Under the pieces are notes generated by a model. That model did not search any database, was not told the DNA's origin, and was given only the letters and a program-made list of their open reading frames with translations. This document shows, one piece after another, positions 25,772-34,438 of a stretch of DNA of 64,000 nucleotides (its first letter is position 1; every line of letters starts with the position of its first letter). This stretch comes from Thiovibrio sp964588325 (GTDB lineage Bacteria; Desulfobacterota; Desulfobulbia; Desulfobulbales; Desulfurivibrionaceae). The DNA is taken from contig CAZPOR010000003.1 in NCBI GenBank assembly GCA_964588325.1, forward strand, positions 206,835 to 270,834, written 5' to 3'. The position numbers and the translations under genes are program-made.

Positions 25772-26518
25772 TCAATGGGTGGGTGTCTGTTCCGCCTGTC
25801 CGCCTGTTTTGCCAAAACGCCGCTGCCGCTTCTGGAAGTCGAGAATGGCATGCAGCAGATCCTTTTTTCTGAAATCCGGCCAGAGAATCTCCGTGAAATA
25901 GAGTTCCGCATAGGATGCCTGCCACAGGAGAAAATTGCTTAGACGGGTTTCGCCTCCGGTGCGGATCACCAGGTCCGGGTCTGGCAAGCCAGCAGTGTAG
26001 AGATGTTGTTCCAGAACAGACTGGTCAATCTCTTCGGGGTTCAGAGTCCCGCCCATGCATTTTTGGGCGATTGCCTGCACGGCCTGGGTGATTTCACTCC
26101 TGCCGCCGTAGCTCAAAGCAAGGTTGAGAATCAGCCCTGTATTGCCGGCGGTTTCCTGGATCACCCGCTCCAGGACCATGCGGACTTCCGCGGGGATGCG
26201 TTCCTTCTGGCCGAGGCAGCGCAGGCTCACATTGTTGTGGACCATGGTGGCCAGCTCGCTTTCCAAAAAGGACTTCAGCAGTCCCATGAGCGCCTGGACT
26301 TCCAGGGGGGGGCGCTTCCAGTTTTCCGTGGAAAAGGCGTAGAGGGTAAGCACGCCGATGCCGAGCTCCCGGGCGGCGCGGACGATATCCTGTACGGATT
26401 CCACCCCGGCCCGGTGGCCCAAGATGCGTGGTTTGCCCTGCTGTTCGGCCCAGCGGCCATTGCCATCCATGATGATGGCGATATGGCGGGGCAGGGCGGT
26501 GGTATCACGCTTGGGCAT
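25772..26518 (-). CDS. uppS: Isoprenyl (undecaprenyl) diphosphate synthase
   Basis: The cis-prenyltransferase motifs are all visible: HIAIIMDGNGRWAEQ with the catalytic Asp, GHRAGVESV, TLYAFSTENWKRP and DLVIRTGGETRLSNFL...YAELYF. It makes the C55 lipid carrier for peptidoglycan and LPS. I start at MPKRDTT (ATG 26518), which gives the usual 248 residues. The frame is open a further 17 codons to a TTG at 26569 without a good ribosome site. Confidence 0.96.
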   Translation of the reverse strand: MPKRDTTALPRHIAIIMDGNGRWAEQQGKPRILGHRAGVESVQDIVRAARELGIGVLTLYAFSTENWKRPPLEVQALMGLLKSFLESELATMVHNNVSLRCLGQKERIPAEVRMVLERVIQETAGNTGLILNLALSYGGRSEITQAVQAIAQKCMGGTLNPEEIDQSVLEQHLYTAGLPDPDLVIRTGGETRLSNFLLWQASYAELYFTEILWPDFRKKDLLHAILDFQKRQRRFGKTGGQAEQTPTH

Positions 26519-26666
26519 TGGAGCGGTCTCGATTCTCAGCGGATTACGGTGTGCAACCGGCTGAAGCAAGGATGGGGCAGATTATAAATATTCAAGCCGT
26601 TGTAACCCGGTACTGTCGTCAATTGGATGGCAAGAACAGCAGGGGAAGCTGTGAAATAAATGGATT

Positions 26667-27221
26667 TTAAACCGCCATGACCTCTTTTTCTTTGTCAGCC
26701 ATGATCTCGTCGATCTGCTTGATGAAACGGTCGGTGGCGTGTTGGGCCTCATCCTGCATCCTGAAGAAATCGTCTTCCGGGATTTCCTTGTTGCCTTTTT
26801 GTTTTTTCAGGGTGTCGATGGCTTCGCGCCGCAGATTGCGAATGGCAACCCGGTGCTCCTCGCTGATCTTCTTGACGTTTTTTACCAACTCCTTGCGCCG
26901 CTCTTCGGTGAGCTGGGGAATGTTGATCCGGATCATCTTGCCGTCGCTGGAAGGGTTGAGGCCCAGGTCCGAGGAGAAGATGGCCTTTTCGATGGCGGGA
27001 AGGAGTTGGGTGTCCCAGGGCTGGATTACCAGCATTCTACTTTCCGGAATGGTCACGGTGCCAACCTGATTGAGGGGCATGGGCGAGCCATAGGCCATTA
27101 CCTTCACCCCGTCGAGCAGGGAGGTCGTGGCCCGTCCGGTGCGGATCTTGGTGAGGTCTCGTTTGAAGGCCTCGATGTTGGCCGTCATTTTTTCAGTCAG
27201 ACCGTCGATAATTTCACTCAT
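26667..27221 (-). CDS. frr: Ribosome recycling factor
   Basis: The 184-residue product has the RRF signature from the N-terminal helix (MSEIIDGLTEKMTANIEAF) through KIRTGRATTSLLDGV and the hinge to the C-terminal helix. It splits post-termination ribosomes with EF-G. AGGGAGAGG precedes the ATG, and the start overlaps the last 8 bases of pyrH, so translation is probably coupled. Confidence 0.98.
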   Translation of the reverse strand: MSEIIDGLTEKMTANIEAFKRDLTKIRTGRATTSLLDGVKVMAYGSPMPLNQVGTVTIPESRMLVIQPWDTQLLPAIEKAIFSSDLGLNPSSDGKMIRINIPQLTEERRKELVKNVKKISEEHRVAIRNLRREAIDTLKKQKGNKEIPEDDFFRMQDEAQHATDRFIKQIDEIMADKEKEVMAV

Positions 27222-27942
27222 TGTCCTCTCCCTGTATCAAGGTGCCGATCTGTTCTCCGCAGATGGCTTTCTTCATATTGCCGGGGATATTCATGTCAAA
27301 AACCATGATGGAGGTGTTGTTGTCCATGGCCAGGGAGATTGCCGCCGCATCCATGACCTTGAGCCGCCGCTGTAAAACCTCGCCGAAGCTGAGCCGGGAA
27401 AACCTGACCGCGTCCTTGTGCTTGAGAGGGTCCTTGTCGTAGACGCCGTCGACCCTGGTGGCTTTGCAGATCAAGTCGGCATTGATTTCCAACCCCCGGA
27501 GCACGGCGGCCGTATCGGTGGTGAAGTAGGGGTTGGCCGTGCCTGCCCCGAAGATCACCACCCGCCCCTTGCGCAGGTGATGGATGGCCTTCTGCCGGGA
27601 ATAGGGTTCGCACACCGTGAGCATGGGGATGGCAGAAAGAACCCTGGCCGAGATGCCTTTTCTTTCCAGGGCGTCTTGCAGGGCCAGGGCGTTGATCACC
27701 GTGGCCAGCATGCCCATGTTGTCGGCGGCGGCCCTGTCCATGCCGGAAGAGGCGCCGGATACCCCGCGGAAGATGTTGCCCGCACCGATGACCAGACTGG
27801 TTTCCACCTTGAGGGCCACAAGGGTCTGGATCTCCGTGGCAAGGTAATCAAGCACACTGGTGCTGATGCCGAAAGCGGCGTCGCCCATCAGGGCTTCGCC
27901 ACTCAGCTTCAAAAGGACTCTGGGATACTTGGCTTTGGTCAC
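27214..27942 (-). CDS. pyrH: UMP kinase
   Basis: The 242-residue amino-acid-kinase fold protein has VLLKLSGEALMG at the N-terminus, GAGNIFRGV and GTANPYFTTDTAAVLR, all diagnostic of PyrH. It phosphorylates UMP to UDP. The start is a GTG with AGGTGAG upstream. tsf ends 29 bases upstream and frr overlaps the 3' end. Confidence 0.98.
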   Translation of the reverse strand: MTKAKYPRVLLKLSGEALMGDAAFGISTSVLDYLATEIQTLVALKVETSLVIGAGNIFRGVSGASSGMDRAAADNMGMLATVINALALQDALERKGISARVLSAIPMLTVCEPYSRQKAIHHLRKGRVVIFGAGTANPYFTTDTAAVLRGLEINADLICKATRVDGVYDKDPLKHKDAVRFSRLSFGEVLQRRLKVMDAAAISLAMDNNTSIMVFDMNIPGNMKKAICGEQIGTLIQGEDNE

Positions 27943-27971
27943 GGTCCGCTCACCTGTTGTGTTAAACAGCG

Positions 27972-28841
27972 TTATGCGCCAACCTGAAAACGGGCAAAGC
28001 GTTTGATGCTGATGGTTGCGCCAAGCTTGGCCGTAACTTCCTTGATGAGGTCCTGGATGGAGATGTCGGGGTTTTTGACGAACTTCTGCTCCAAAAGACA
28101 GCTCTCGGCAAAGAAGCGGTCCATCTTGCCGCCGACCATTTTTTCGGCGATGTTTGCCGGCTTGCCGGAATCGATGGCCTGCTGGATGAAGATGTTGCGT
28201 TCGCGCTCCGCCAGGTCGGCGGGAACTTCCTCGCGGCGGATGGAAACAGGATTGGCCGCGGCAATATGCATGCAGATATTCTTGGCAAACTCGCTGAACT
28301 CAGCGGTCTTGGTGACAGCATCGTTGTCGCAGGCCAATTCGACCATCACGCCCAGCTTGCCGCCGGCATGGATGTAGTTTTCCACCACGCCTTCGTTGAA
28401 TTTGACGAAGCGCTTGACACCGCTGTTTTCGCCGAGCTTGGCCACCATTTCGTTGAGCATGTCCTGAATGGTGAGCGCGGGATTCTTAACGAATTTTTGT
28501 TCCAGGAGCTCGGCCGGAGTAGCGGCTGTGCTCTCCGTAACCTGCGCGGTGACATTCTTGGCGAACTCGATAAAGGCATCGCTTTTGGCGACAAAATCGG
28601 TCTCGCAGTTTACTTCCACCATGACGCCCAGTTTTCCGTCGGCCTGGATGTAGGTTTCCACCAAGCCTTCGCTGGTGGCCCGGCCGGCGCGCTTCTGGGC
28701 AACAGCCAGTCCTTTCTGCCGGAGCAGATCGATGGCCTTTTCCATGTCGCCGCTGGTTTCGGTCAGGGCTTTCTTGCAATCCATCATCCCCGCGTTGGTT
28801 TTGTCGCGGAGTTCTTTTACCATCTGGCTTGTAATATTCAC
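27972..28841 (-). CDS. tsf: Elongation factor Ts
   Basis: The conserved N-terminal module KELRDKTNAGMMDCKKAL is followed by two EF-Ts core subdomains, for a total of 289 residues. It recycles EF-Tu by GDP release. I choose the GTG at 28841 (VNITSQMVKELRDKT, GAAGGT upstream) because the open frame upstream has no family similarity. It follows rpsB on the same strand. Confidence 0.98.
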   Translation of the reverse strand: MNITSQMVKELRDKTNAGMMDCKKALTETSGDMEKAIDLLRQKGLAVAQKRAGRATSEGLVETYIQADGKLGVMVEVNCETDFVAKSDAFIEFAKNVTAQVTESTAATPAELLEQKFVKNPALTIQDMLNEMVAKLGENSGVKRFVKFNEGVVENYIHAGGKLGVMVELACDNDAVTKTAEFSEFAKNICMHIAAANPVSIRREEVPADLAERERNIFIQQAIDSGKPANIAEKMVGGKMDRFFAESCLLEQKFVKNPDISIQDLIKEVTAKLGATISIKRFARFQVGA

Positions 28842-28941
28842 TGTTCTACCTTCATGTTCTCGTATAATCTGGGGGAGCTTCTCTATTGGATACAATTCCC
28901 GGCCGGACTCACGGGGCCAGCCGGGTTTTCAGAGAGGCAGG

Positions 28942-29697
28942 TTATTCGTCGCCTTTCGCGGCTGCGGCCTTGGCTTCGGTGTCCTTGTCGGTGGCGGCCT
29001 GGTGGGCGGTGGCGAGCTTCTCTTTGCCGCTCAATACGGCATCCGCCATCTTGGAGGCGATCAGCTTGATGGAGCGGATGGCGTCGTCGTTGCCGGGGAT
29101 GAGATAATCGATGCCGCGGGGATCGCAGTTGGTGTCGATCAGGGCAACCACCGGAATGCCGAGGCGGTTGGCCTCTTCGATGGCGATCTTCTCACGCTTC
29201 GGATCGATGAGGAAGATGGCAGCGGGCAGTCCTTTCATGTTCTTGATGCCGCCCAGGTTGCGGTCCAGCTTGACCGCATCTTTCTGGATCTGCAGGGCTT
29301 CCTTCTTGTGGTAATGGTTGATGGTGCCGTCTTCCTGCATGGTCTCGAATTTCTTGAGCTTGTCGACACTGTTCTTGATGGTCTGGTGGTTGGTCAGCAT
29401 GCCGCCCAGCCAGCGGTTGTTGATGTAGTACATGCCGCAACGCTCGGCTTCTTCCTTGATGATGTCCTGGCCCTGGCGCTTGGTGCCGACAAAGAGGACG
29501 GTGCCGCCCTTGGCCGCGGTCTTGGCGATGAATTCGTAGGCCTTGTTGAACAGGGGCAGGGTCTTGTCGAGGTTGATGATGTATATCTTGTTGCGGGCGC
29601 CGAAGATGTACGGTTTCATTTTCGGGTTCCAGCGGCGGGTCTGATGGCCGAAATGCATGCCGGCCTCCAGCATTTCCTTCATGGTCATGTAAGACAT
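28942..29697 (-). CDS. rpsB: 30S ribosomal protein S2
   Basis: The 251-residue product has the S2 hallmarks LEAGMHFGHQTRRWNPKM and NRLGIPVVALIDTNCDP. The ATG at 29697 (MSYMTMKEML) has AGGAGAAG upstream, while the frame before it lacks family similarity. The C-terminus is an Ala/Lys-rich tail. It leads the rpsB-tsf-pyrH-frr block. Confidence 0.99.
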   Translation of the reverse strand: MSYMTMKEMLEAGMHFGHQTRRWNPKMKPYIFGARNKIYIINLDKTLPLFNKAYEFIAKTAAKGGTVLFVGTKRQGQDIIKEEAERCGMYYINNRWLGGMLTNHQTIKNSVDKLKKFETMQEDGTINHYHKKEALQIQKDAVKLDRNLGGIKNMKGLPAAIFLIDPKREKIAIEEANRLGIPVVALIDTNCDPRGIDYLIPGNDDAIRSIKLIASKMADAVLSGKEKLATAHQAATDKDTEAKAAAAKGDE

Positions 29698-29802
29698 GGT
29701 GCTTCTCCTGTGGTTTTGGTTTTTCGTCCACCCCATCGCTCCAACCCGATTCCGGGCACCAGAGGAGCTTTTGCAGGGGTGTGTTTATTTTTGAACCCGA
29801 AT

Positions 29803-29831
29803 TTTGTAACACCTGAATCGATTTTTTGCAA
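29803..29831 (-). promoter_or_regulatory. Candidate promoter of the rpsB-tsf operon
   Basis: On the minus strand TTGCAA (29831-29826) and TACAAA (29808-29803) are separated by 17 bases, a sigma-70-like arrangement about 105 bases before the rpsB start. The -10 element is imperfect. The leader between it and rpsB could carry an S2 autoregulatory structure, but I cannot fold it here. Confidence 0.4.
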
Positions 29832-30001
29832 GAAAGAAGAGGGAGGCGGGTCTTTTTTTCAGTGCGCATGAGACAATGGCGCAATCACCCGGGGAGATGC
29901 GAGCGACGGAAAGAGAAACGTACGAGAAAAAAACTTGACGCCTCCGGGAAAAAAAGCAAAGGTCGCATCTTCACTTCAGGCAACACATTCCAGGAACAGG
30001 T

Positions 30002-31051
30002 ATGACGAAAACAATCAACCGGCTCTCGCCCAAAAAGATCCTGGTCCGCTCCACCAACTGGATCGGCGACGCCATCATGACCACTCCAGCGGTGCGGACC
30101 ATCCGGGAAAATTTCCCCGCCGCCGAGATAACCATCCTGGCCTACCCGTGGGTTGCCGATATCTTTGCGGCCAGTCCCCATGTGGATCGGGTCATGCTCT
30201 ATGAAAAAAAAGGCAGACATAAGGGATTGGCCGGGATGTGGCGTTTGGGGCGCGAACTTGCGGCCCAGCGCTTTGACATGGCCATCCTGTTGCAGAATGC
30301 CTTTTCCGCCGCAGTGCTTGCCCTGTTGGCTGGAATCCCGGTGCGGGCCGGGTATCGCCGGGATGGCCGGGGCCTGTTGCTCAGCCATGGGGTTACCATA
30401 AAAAAAAGCACCAGGATGCGCCACCAGGTCTATTATTATCAGGAGATGCTCAAGGGGCTAGGCCTGATCTGTTCTTCCCAGGAGCTGTTTCTTGCCTTGC
30501 CGGATTCCGCCAATGCATGGGCCAGGGATTTCTTAGCGGCCAAGGCAAAAAAACCGGTGGTGGGCTTGAATCCCGGTGCTGCCTATGGCCCGGCCAAGCG
30601 CTGGCCTGCGGAGAGGTATGCCGGATTGGCCAAGCGTCTGGCCGAGGAACAGGGCGCCACCCTGCTGGTCTTCGGCACCTCTGCCGATGCCGGGGCTGCG
30701 GCGGAGATTTGTGCGGCAGCGGTGGGGCAGGTGCATGATTTGACCGGCAAGACCACGCTGGCCCAGGCCATGGCCCTGATCGGGAGGTGCGATGCCTTTG
30801 TCACCAACGATTCGGGCCTGATGCATGTGGCTGCCGCCCAGAAAACTCCGCTGGTCGCCATCTTCGGCTCCACCGATGCGGTGGCCACTGGACCGTTTTC
30901 TCCCAGAGTGGAGGTGGTGAATAAACATCTCCCCTGTAGCCCGTGCATGAAAACCCATTGCCCGCAAAACGACTTTGCCTGCATGCTGGAGATCGGGGTG
31001 GATGAGGTGTTTGCGGCAACGTGCAGACTTTTGCAAACCATGGAGGGATGA
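30002..31051 (+). CDS. waaF: ADP-heptose:LPS heptosyltransferase II
   Basis: The 349-residue GT9 protein has KILVRSTNWIGDAIMTTPAVRTI, typical of WaaF, and the C-terminal nucleotide-sugar site NDSGLMHVAAAQKTPLVAIFG. It adds the second L-glycero-D-manno-heptose to the LPS inner core. AGGAACAGG precedes the ATG. The next gene, gmhB, starts 3 bases after the stop codon and makes a heptose precursor, so the pair forms a functional operon. It is divergent from rpsB. Confidence 0.95.
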   Translation: MTKTINRLSPKKILVRSTNWIGDAIMTTPAVRTIRENFPAAEITILAYPWVADIFAASPHVDRVMLYEKKGRHKGLAGMWRLGRELAAQRFDMAILLQNAFSAAVLALLAGIPVRAGYRRDGRGLLLSHGVTIKKSTRMRHQVYYYQEMLKGLGLICSSQELFLALPDSANAWARDFLAAKAKKPVVGLNPGAAYGPAKRWPAERYAGLAKRLAEEQGATLLVFGTSADAGAAAEICAAAVGQVHDLTGKTTLAQAMALIGRCDAFVTNDSGLMHVAAAQKTPLVAIFGSTDAVATGPFSPRVEVVNKHLPCSPCMKTHCPQNDFACMLEIGVDEVFAATCRLLQTMEG

Positions 31052-31054
31052 GCC

Positions 31055-31630
31055 ATGCGACCGGCCGTGTTTCTCGACAGGGATGGCACCATCAACGAGC
31101 AGATGGGCTACATCAACCATATCTCCCGTTTTGTCATGCTGCCGCGGGCTGCCGCCGGTATCCGTTTGCTCAACGCGCAGGGAATTCCGGTGGTGGTGGT
31201 CAGTAACCAGTCCGGCCTGGCCCGGGGCTATTTTCCCGAGAGCCTGATTAAAGAGGTGCATGTCAAGATGAACCGTGTGCTGGCCGAAGCCGGTGCCCAT
31301 GTGGATGGCATCTACATCTGCCCCCATCATCCCGAGGCCAAGGAAGAGCGTTTCCGTCTCGCCTGCGATTGCCGGAAACCAAAGCCGGGACTGTTTCTCC
31401 AGGCTGCGGCGGATCTGGGCCTGGATCTTGGGCGCTCCTATGTGGTGGGCGACCGCTGGTCGGATCTTAAGGCGGCGGCGGCGGTGCAGGCCAAGGGAGT
31501 TCTGGTGCTCACCGGCTATGGCCGGGGGGATTATGAATATATCGGTCCGGCGCAGTCCGTGCAACCGGCGTATGTAGCCGAGGATCTCTATGCGGCGGTG
31601 GAGTGGATTGTGCAGGATATGACGGGGTAG
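31055..31630 (+). CDS. gmhB: D-glycero-D-manno-heptose 1,7-bisphosphate 7-phosphatase
   Basis: The HAD phosphatase has the catalytic FLDRDGTINE (D8, D10), VVSNQSG and GDRWSDLKAA motifs, plus the GmhB zinc loop C-x-HH...C-x-C (CPHHPEA and LACDCRKPKPG). It removes the 7-phosphate in ADP-heptose synthesis. GGAGGGA lies in the 3' end of waaF. The 191 residues fit the family. Confidence 0.95.
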   Translation: MRPAVFLDRDGTINEQMGYINHISRFVMLPRAAAGIRLLNAQGIPVVVVSNQSGLARGYFPESLIKEVHVKMNRVLAEAGAHVDGIYICPHHPEAKEERFRLACDCRKPKPGLFLQAAADLGLDLGRSYVVGDRWSDLKAAAAVQAKGVLVLTGYGRGDYEYIGPAQSVQPAYVAEDLYAAVEWIVQDMTG

Positions 31631-31652
31631 GGGTGATGAAATCGAAACAACT

Positions 31653-31732
31653 CGCCACCCCGGCGAAGGCCGGGGTCCAGCCGTGCCGCACCTGTCCGGC
31701 GGGACTGGATTACGTCCGTCGCCGGAATGACG
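31653..31732. repeat. REP-like palindromic element between convergent genes
   Basis: The segment holds a perfect hairpin CCCCGGC-GAAG-GCCGGGG (31658-31675) and ends in a GTCCGTCGCCGGAATGACG-type tail. This pattern is seen in short intergenic palindromic elements of many proteobacteria. A second small stem GTCC/GGAC lies between. It sits between gmhB and the convergent ftsB, where it could also stop transcription. Confidence 0.6.
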
Positions 31733-31792
31733 GAATATAGCATTTTTTTGAATTGTCGCGAACGCTATTACGATTGGACGATGTCTTTCTGG

Positions 31793-32107
31793 CTATTCGT
31801 GCCGCTTCTTTTTTTCGGGAAACTCGTAGATAACCTCATTTTTTTTAATGAGGCCGAATTGCCGCCGCGCCACTTCTTCCAGATAGACCGGGTCTTTTTT
31901 CAGTTTGTTGATTTCCTGCCGTAATGCGGTATTGTTCTCGCGCAACTGTTCATTTTGCGCCAAAATCTCGTCCAACTCATTTGCAACCGCGTAGTATTTC
32001 AAAGCCCCGTAAGGTCCGAATATAGACCAGGACCCGACTACCGTGACAATGAGTACGCTGTACAGCAGCACTTTTTTCCGGTCAGTTTCGGAGAGGTTTG
32101 CTAGCAT
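31793..32107 (-). CDS. ftsB: FtsB/DivIC-family cell-division protein
   Basis: The 104-residue protein has a short cytoplasmic end, one membrane helix (VLLYSVLIVTVVGSW), and a long coiled coil (ANELDEILAQNEQLRENN) leading to the conserved DPVYLEEVARRQFGLIKKNEVIY, the septum-formation initiator signature. FtsB joins FtsL and FtsQ in the divisome. It is the last gene of the secDF-tatC cluster. Confidence 0.92.
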   Translation of the reverse strand: MLANLSETDRKKVLLYSVLIVTVVGSWSIFGPYGALKYYAVANELDEILAQNEQLRENNTALRQEINKLKKDPVYLEEVARRQFGLIKKNEVIYEFPEKKKRHE

Positions 32108-32269
32108 GGCCGCTCGTTGCAGATGGTTTTTCCCGGTTGAGCCTGGGATTTGACAAGATTTTTCTCTTATTATTCCTGTTAGATAGCATAGATGCGAAGT
32201 TCATGCAATCGTCGAGTTTTACCGGGTGATCCGCATCGGCAACGATTTGGCTGGCAAAAAAACGGCGCC

Positions 32270-32968
32270 TTACGCGATCCGCAGCAGTTTCAGGGCAATG
32301 ATCCCGACTTCGTACAGCATATAGAGGGGGACGCCCATGAGCAGCATGTTGAAGATGTCGGGGGTAGGGGTGAGAAGGGAGGCGATGACGCTGATAACCA
32401 GCACTGCGTAGCGGCGGTTTTTTTCAAAGAAGGTTCTGGGCAGGATTCTTATCTTGGCCATGAAGATCATGAAGATGGGCAGCTCGAAGATCAGCCCGAA
32501 GGCGAGAACAAAGATGGAGACAAAAGAAACGAACTCGCTGATGGAGATAACTGGTTTGAGCTGTTCGGTCTGGAACCCCAGCAGGAAATCGATGCCGAAA
32601 GGCAGGGTGAAGAAATAGCAGAAGGCGGCCCCGCTGTAGAACAAAAAACAGGTGAAGAGCACGAACCAGAAGACAAAGGAGCGGGACAAGGCAAAGGGCT
32701 TGGCCAGGGCGCGCCAGAGAAAAAAGCTGAGCATGGGCATGAGGGTGAAGATCGTCATGGCCAGGGAGACGGTGACATGGGCGAGGAAGGGCTCGGCCAC
32801 CGCGAAAAAAGCGAGTTTCTGGTGGAGATGGTTCTGGATGTACGCCAGCAGGTGGCGGGAGATGCTGTAGAAACCAAGGCAGCCGAGGAGCAAGCCAATT
32901 CCCGTCGCCAGGAGGGCCCGGCGCAGGTCTTTGATAATGATGGCGAGACGTTGGGTGGTGGTGTTCAC
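32270..32968 (-). CDS. tatC: Sec-independent protein translocase TatC
   Basis: The 232-residue protein has six membrane helices. The diagnostic FGLIFELPIFM segment is followed by LLTPTPDIFNMLLMGVPLYMLYE. TatC binds twin-arginine signal peptides. The N-terminus is shorter and less conserved than in E. coli (no clear HLxELRxR motif: IIKDLRRALLATG). No tatA or tatB is nearby. The start is a GTG, 15 bases after the HD gene. Confidence 0.95.
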   Translation of the reverse strand: MNTTTQRLAIIIKDLRRALLATGIGLLLGCLGFYSISRHLLAYIQNHLHQKLAFFAVAEPFLAHVTVSLAMTIFTLMPMLSFFLWRALAKPFALSRSFVFWFVLFTCFLFYSGAAFCYFFTLPFGIDFLLGFQTEQLKPVISISEFVSFVSIFVLAFGLIFELPIFMIFMAKIRILPRTFFEKNRRYAVLVISVIASLLTPTPDIFNMLLMGVPLYMLYEVGIIALKLLRIA

Positions 32969-32983
32969 GGGCTGCGGCCTGGG

Positions 32984-33721
32984 TTATTGCGAGTTGTCTT
33001 GGGTATTGCGGGGGCTGCCGTGGATCTCCTTGTCCAGCCGTTTGAAAAAAATCTCCATGAATTCATGCCGCTCGGCGGCCAACCGCTTGCCTTCCGGAGT
33101 GAGCATCTTGTCCTTGATCTTGCAAAGTTTTACCAGAAATTCCCGGTAGGCTGTGTCTTCGGTGGAGTAGGATCTGGTTTTTTTTACATCCACTCCCCGG
33201 TTGTGGAGCCGGGCGCCGACCTGGCCGGCAAAGAGAAAGGCGCGGCCGATGCCGATGGCGCCGATGGAGTCCAGCTTGTCCGCGTCGAAAAGGATCTTGG
33301 CTTCCAGGGTTTCAGGTATTTTCTTGTTGCGGTAACGGTGCGCTTCGATGCAGTGCAGAATCGCATCTCGCATCTCGGTGGAAAATCCCAAGCCCGTGAG
33401 GATGGTTCGAGACATCTCCGCTCCCTTGGTGGCGTGGCAGATCTTGCCTTGGGAGAGCATTTCATGGGTGCGGCCGATGTCGTGAAGCAGGGCGGCGGCG
33501 CTCAAGATGTCCAGACGGGCGTTCATCAGGCGGCCGATATGGAGCGCCAGGTTGTGGACCCGCTCGGTGTGGTCCGGGCCGTGGCAACCGCCTTCGGCCT
33601 GGCAGTATTCGTGGGAAATCGCCAGCAGCCGCTCGGTGAGCTCGCGGCCCAAGGGCGGTTCGCCCTGGAGCTGCCCGACAGAGAGGCTGTTTTCTTGATT
33701 ATCCGCGGTTGGCGAGGACAT
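32984..33721 (-). CDS. HD-domain phosphohydrolase
   Basis: The 245-residue protein has the HD metal ligands H...HD...D: GPDHTERVHNLALHIG, ALLHDIGRTH and FDADKLDSIGAIGI. The substrate is unknown; the family includes nucleotidases and other phosphohydrolases. I choose the ATG at 33721 because the frame upstream lies inside the YkgJ gene. It overlaps the 3' end of that gene by 23 bases, with no clear ribosome site, so translation is probably coupled. Confidence 0.85.
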   Translation of the reverse strand: MSSPTADNQENSLSVGQLQGEPPLGRELTERLLAISHEYCQAEGGCHGPDHTERVHNLALHIGRLMNARLDILSAAALLHDIGRTHEMLSQGKICHATKGAEMSRTILTGLGFSTEMRDAILHCIEAHRYRNKKIPETLEAKILFDADKLDSIGAIGIGRAFLFAGQVGARLHNRGVDVKKTRSYSTEDTAYREFLVKLCKIKDKMLTPEGKRLAAERHEFMEIFFKRLDKEIHGSPRNTQDNSQ

Positions 33722-34436
33722 GGCGCAACCATCTGATGCCGAGCCGGAGCAGGGCGAGGTCTTGTGTGGCAAGCTCCTGCCGTTCATTCTCCGTGATGGA
33801 GAAAGGCGGGGCGCACGAGGTGTCGAGGAGCTGCTGCCGCAAGGTGTCCAGGGAGTAGAGGGAAAGGAATATCTCCACCTCCTGTTCCGTTGTCTGCTGC
33901 CCACCCTTGAGAAGAGGATGCTGGAGAACGGCCAGCAGCTCGTCGTTCATGGCGTTGTAGTGGGCCAGATCCTGATCCTTTTGCCAGGCGGTGATGTCCT
34001 GCGGATTGTCTTCGTTGAATCCCTTGCAGTGGGGTTCGGTCAGGAGAACATGCATCTCGTGGTGTTGGCCGTCCGGGGTGGTAAAGGCCCCGCGTCCCAA
34101 AGGGTATGTTCGGCAGGCGGAGGGGCGGTCGGCATAGACGCTGCAGCCGGAAGGGGTCACAAACGGACAACTGGCGTGGCCGTCATCCACCATGCAGAGG
34201 AAAACCTGGGGAAAAGCACATTCCTCGGTCTGTTCGACCGCAGCGTACTGGTCAAGAAAAGTCGAGGGGGCAAGCCCCAAATGGTTGCTCAAACGGAGAA
34301 CATCGTAGGGGCTGAGGGCAAGGTCCAGTTGCCGGCAGCAGTCGGTGAAGCAGGCGACGCCGGGATGGCAACTGAACCGGAAGGTCTCGTCCGGGGTCAG
34401 GGGCCGGACATGTTCTGGAGCGAGATCGGGTCGCAT
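33699..34436 (-). CDS. YkgJ-family cysteine-cluster protein
   Basis: The 245-residue protein has the YkgJ/UPF0153 cysteine pattern (FSCHPGVACFTDCCRQLDL, then CPFVTPSGCSVYADRPSACRTYPLGRG) that binds zinc or an iron-sulfur cluster. The C-terminal half is not recognisable. The function of the family is unknown. It begins 2 bases after secDF and overlaps the next gene, so it lies inside the secDF-tatC transcript. Confidence 0.85.
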   Translation of the reverse strand: MRPDLAPEHVRPLTPDETFRFSCHPGVACFTDCCRQLDLALSPYDVLRLSNHLGLAPSTFLDQYAAVEQTEECAFPQVFLCMVDDGHASCPFVTPSGCSVYADRPSACRTYPLGRGAFTTPDGQHHEMHVLLTEPHCKGFNEDNPQDITAWQKDQDLAHYNAMNDELLAVLQHPLLKGGQQTTEQEVEIFLSLYSLDTLRQQLLDTSCAPPFSITENERQELATQDLALLRLGIRWLRHVLANRG

Positions 34437-34438
34437 GG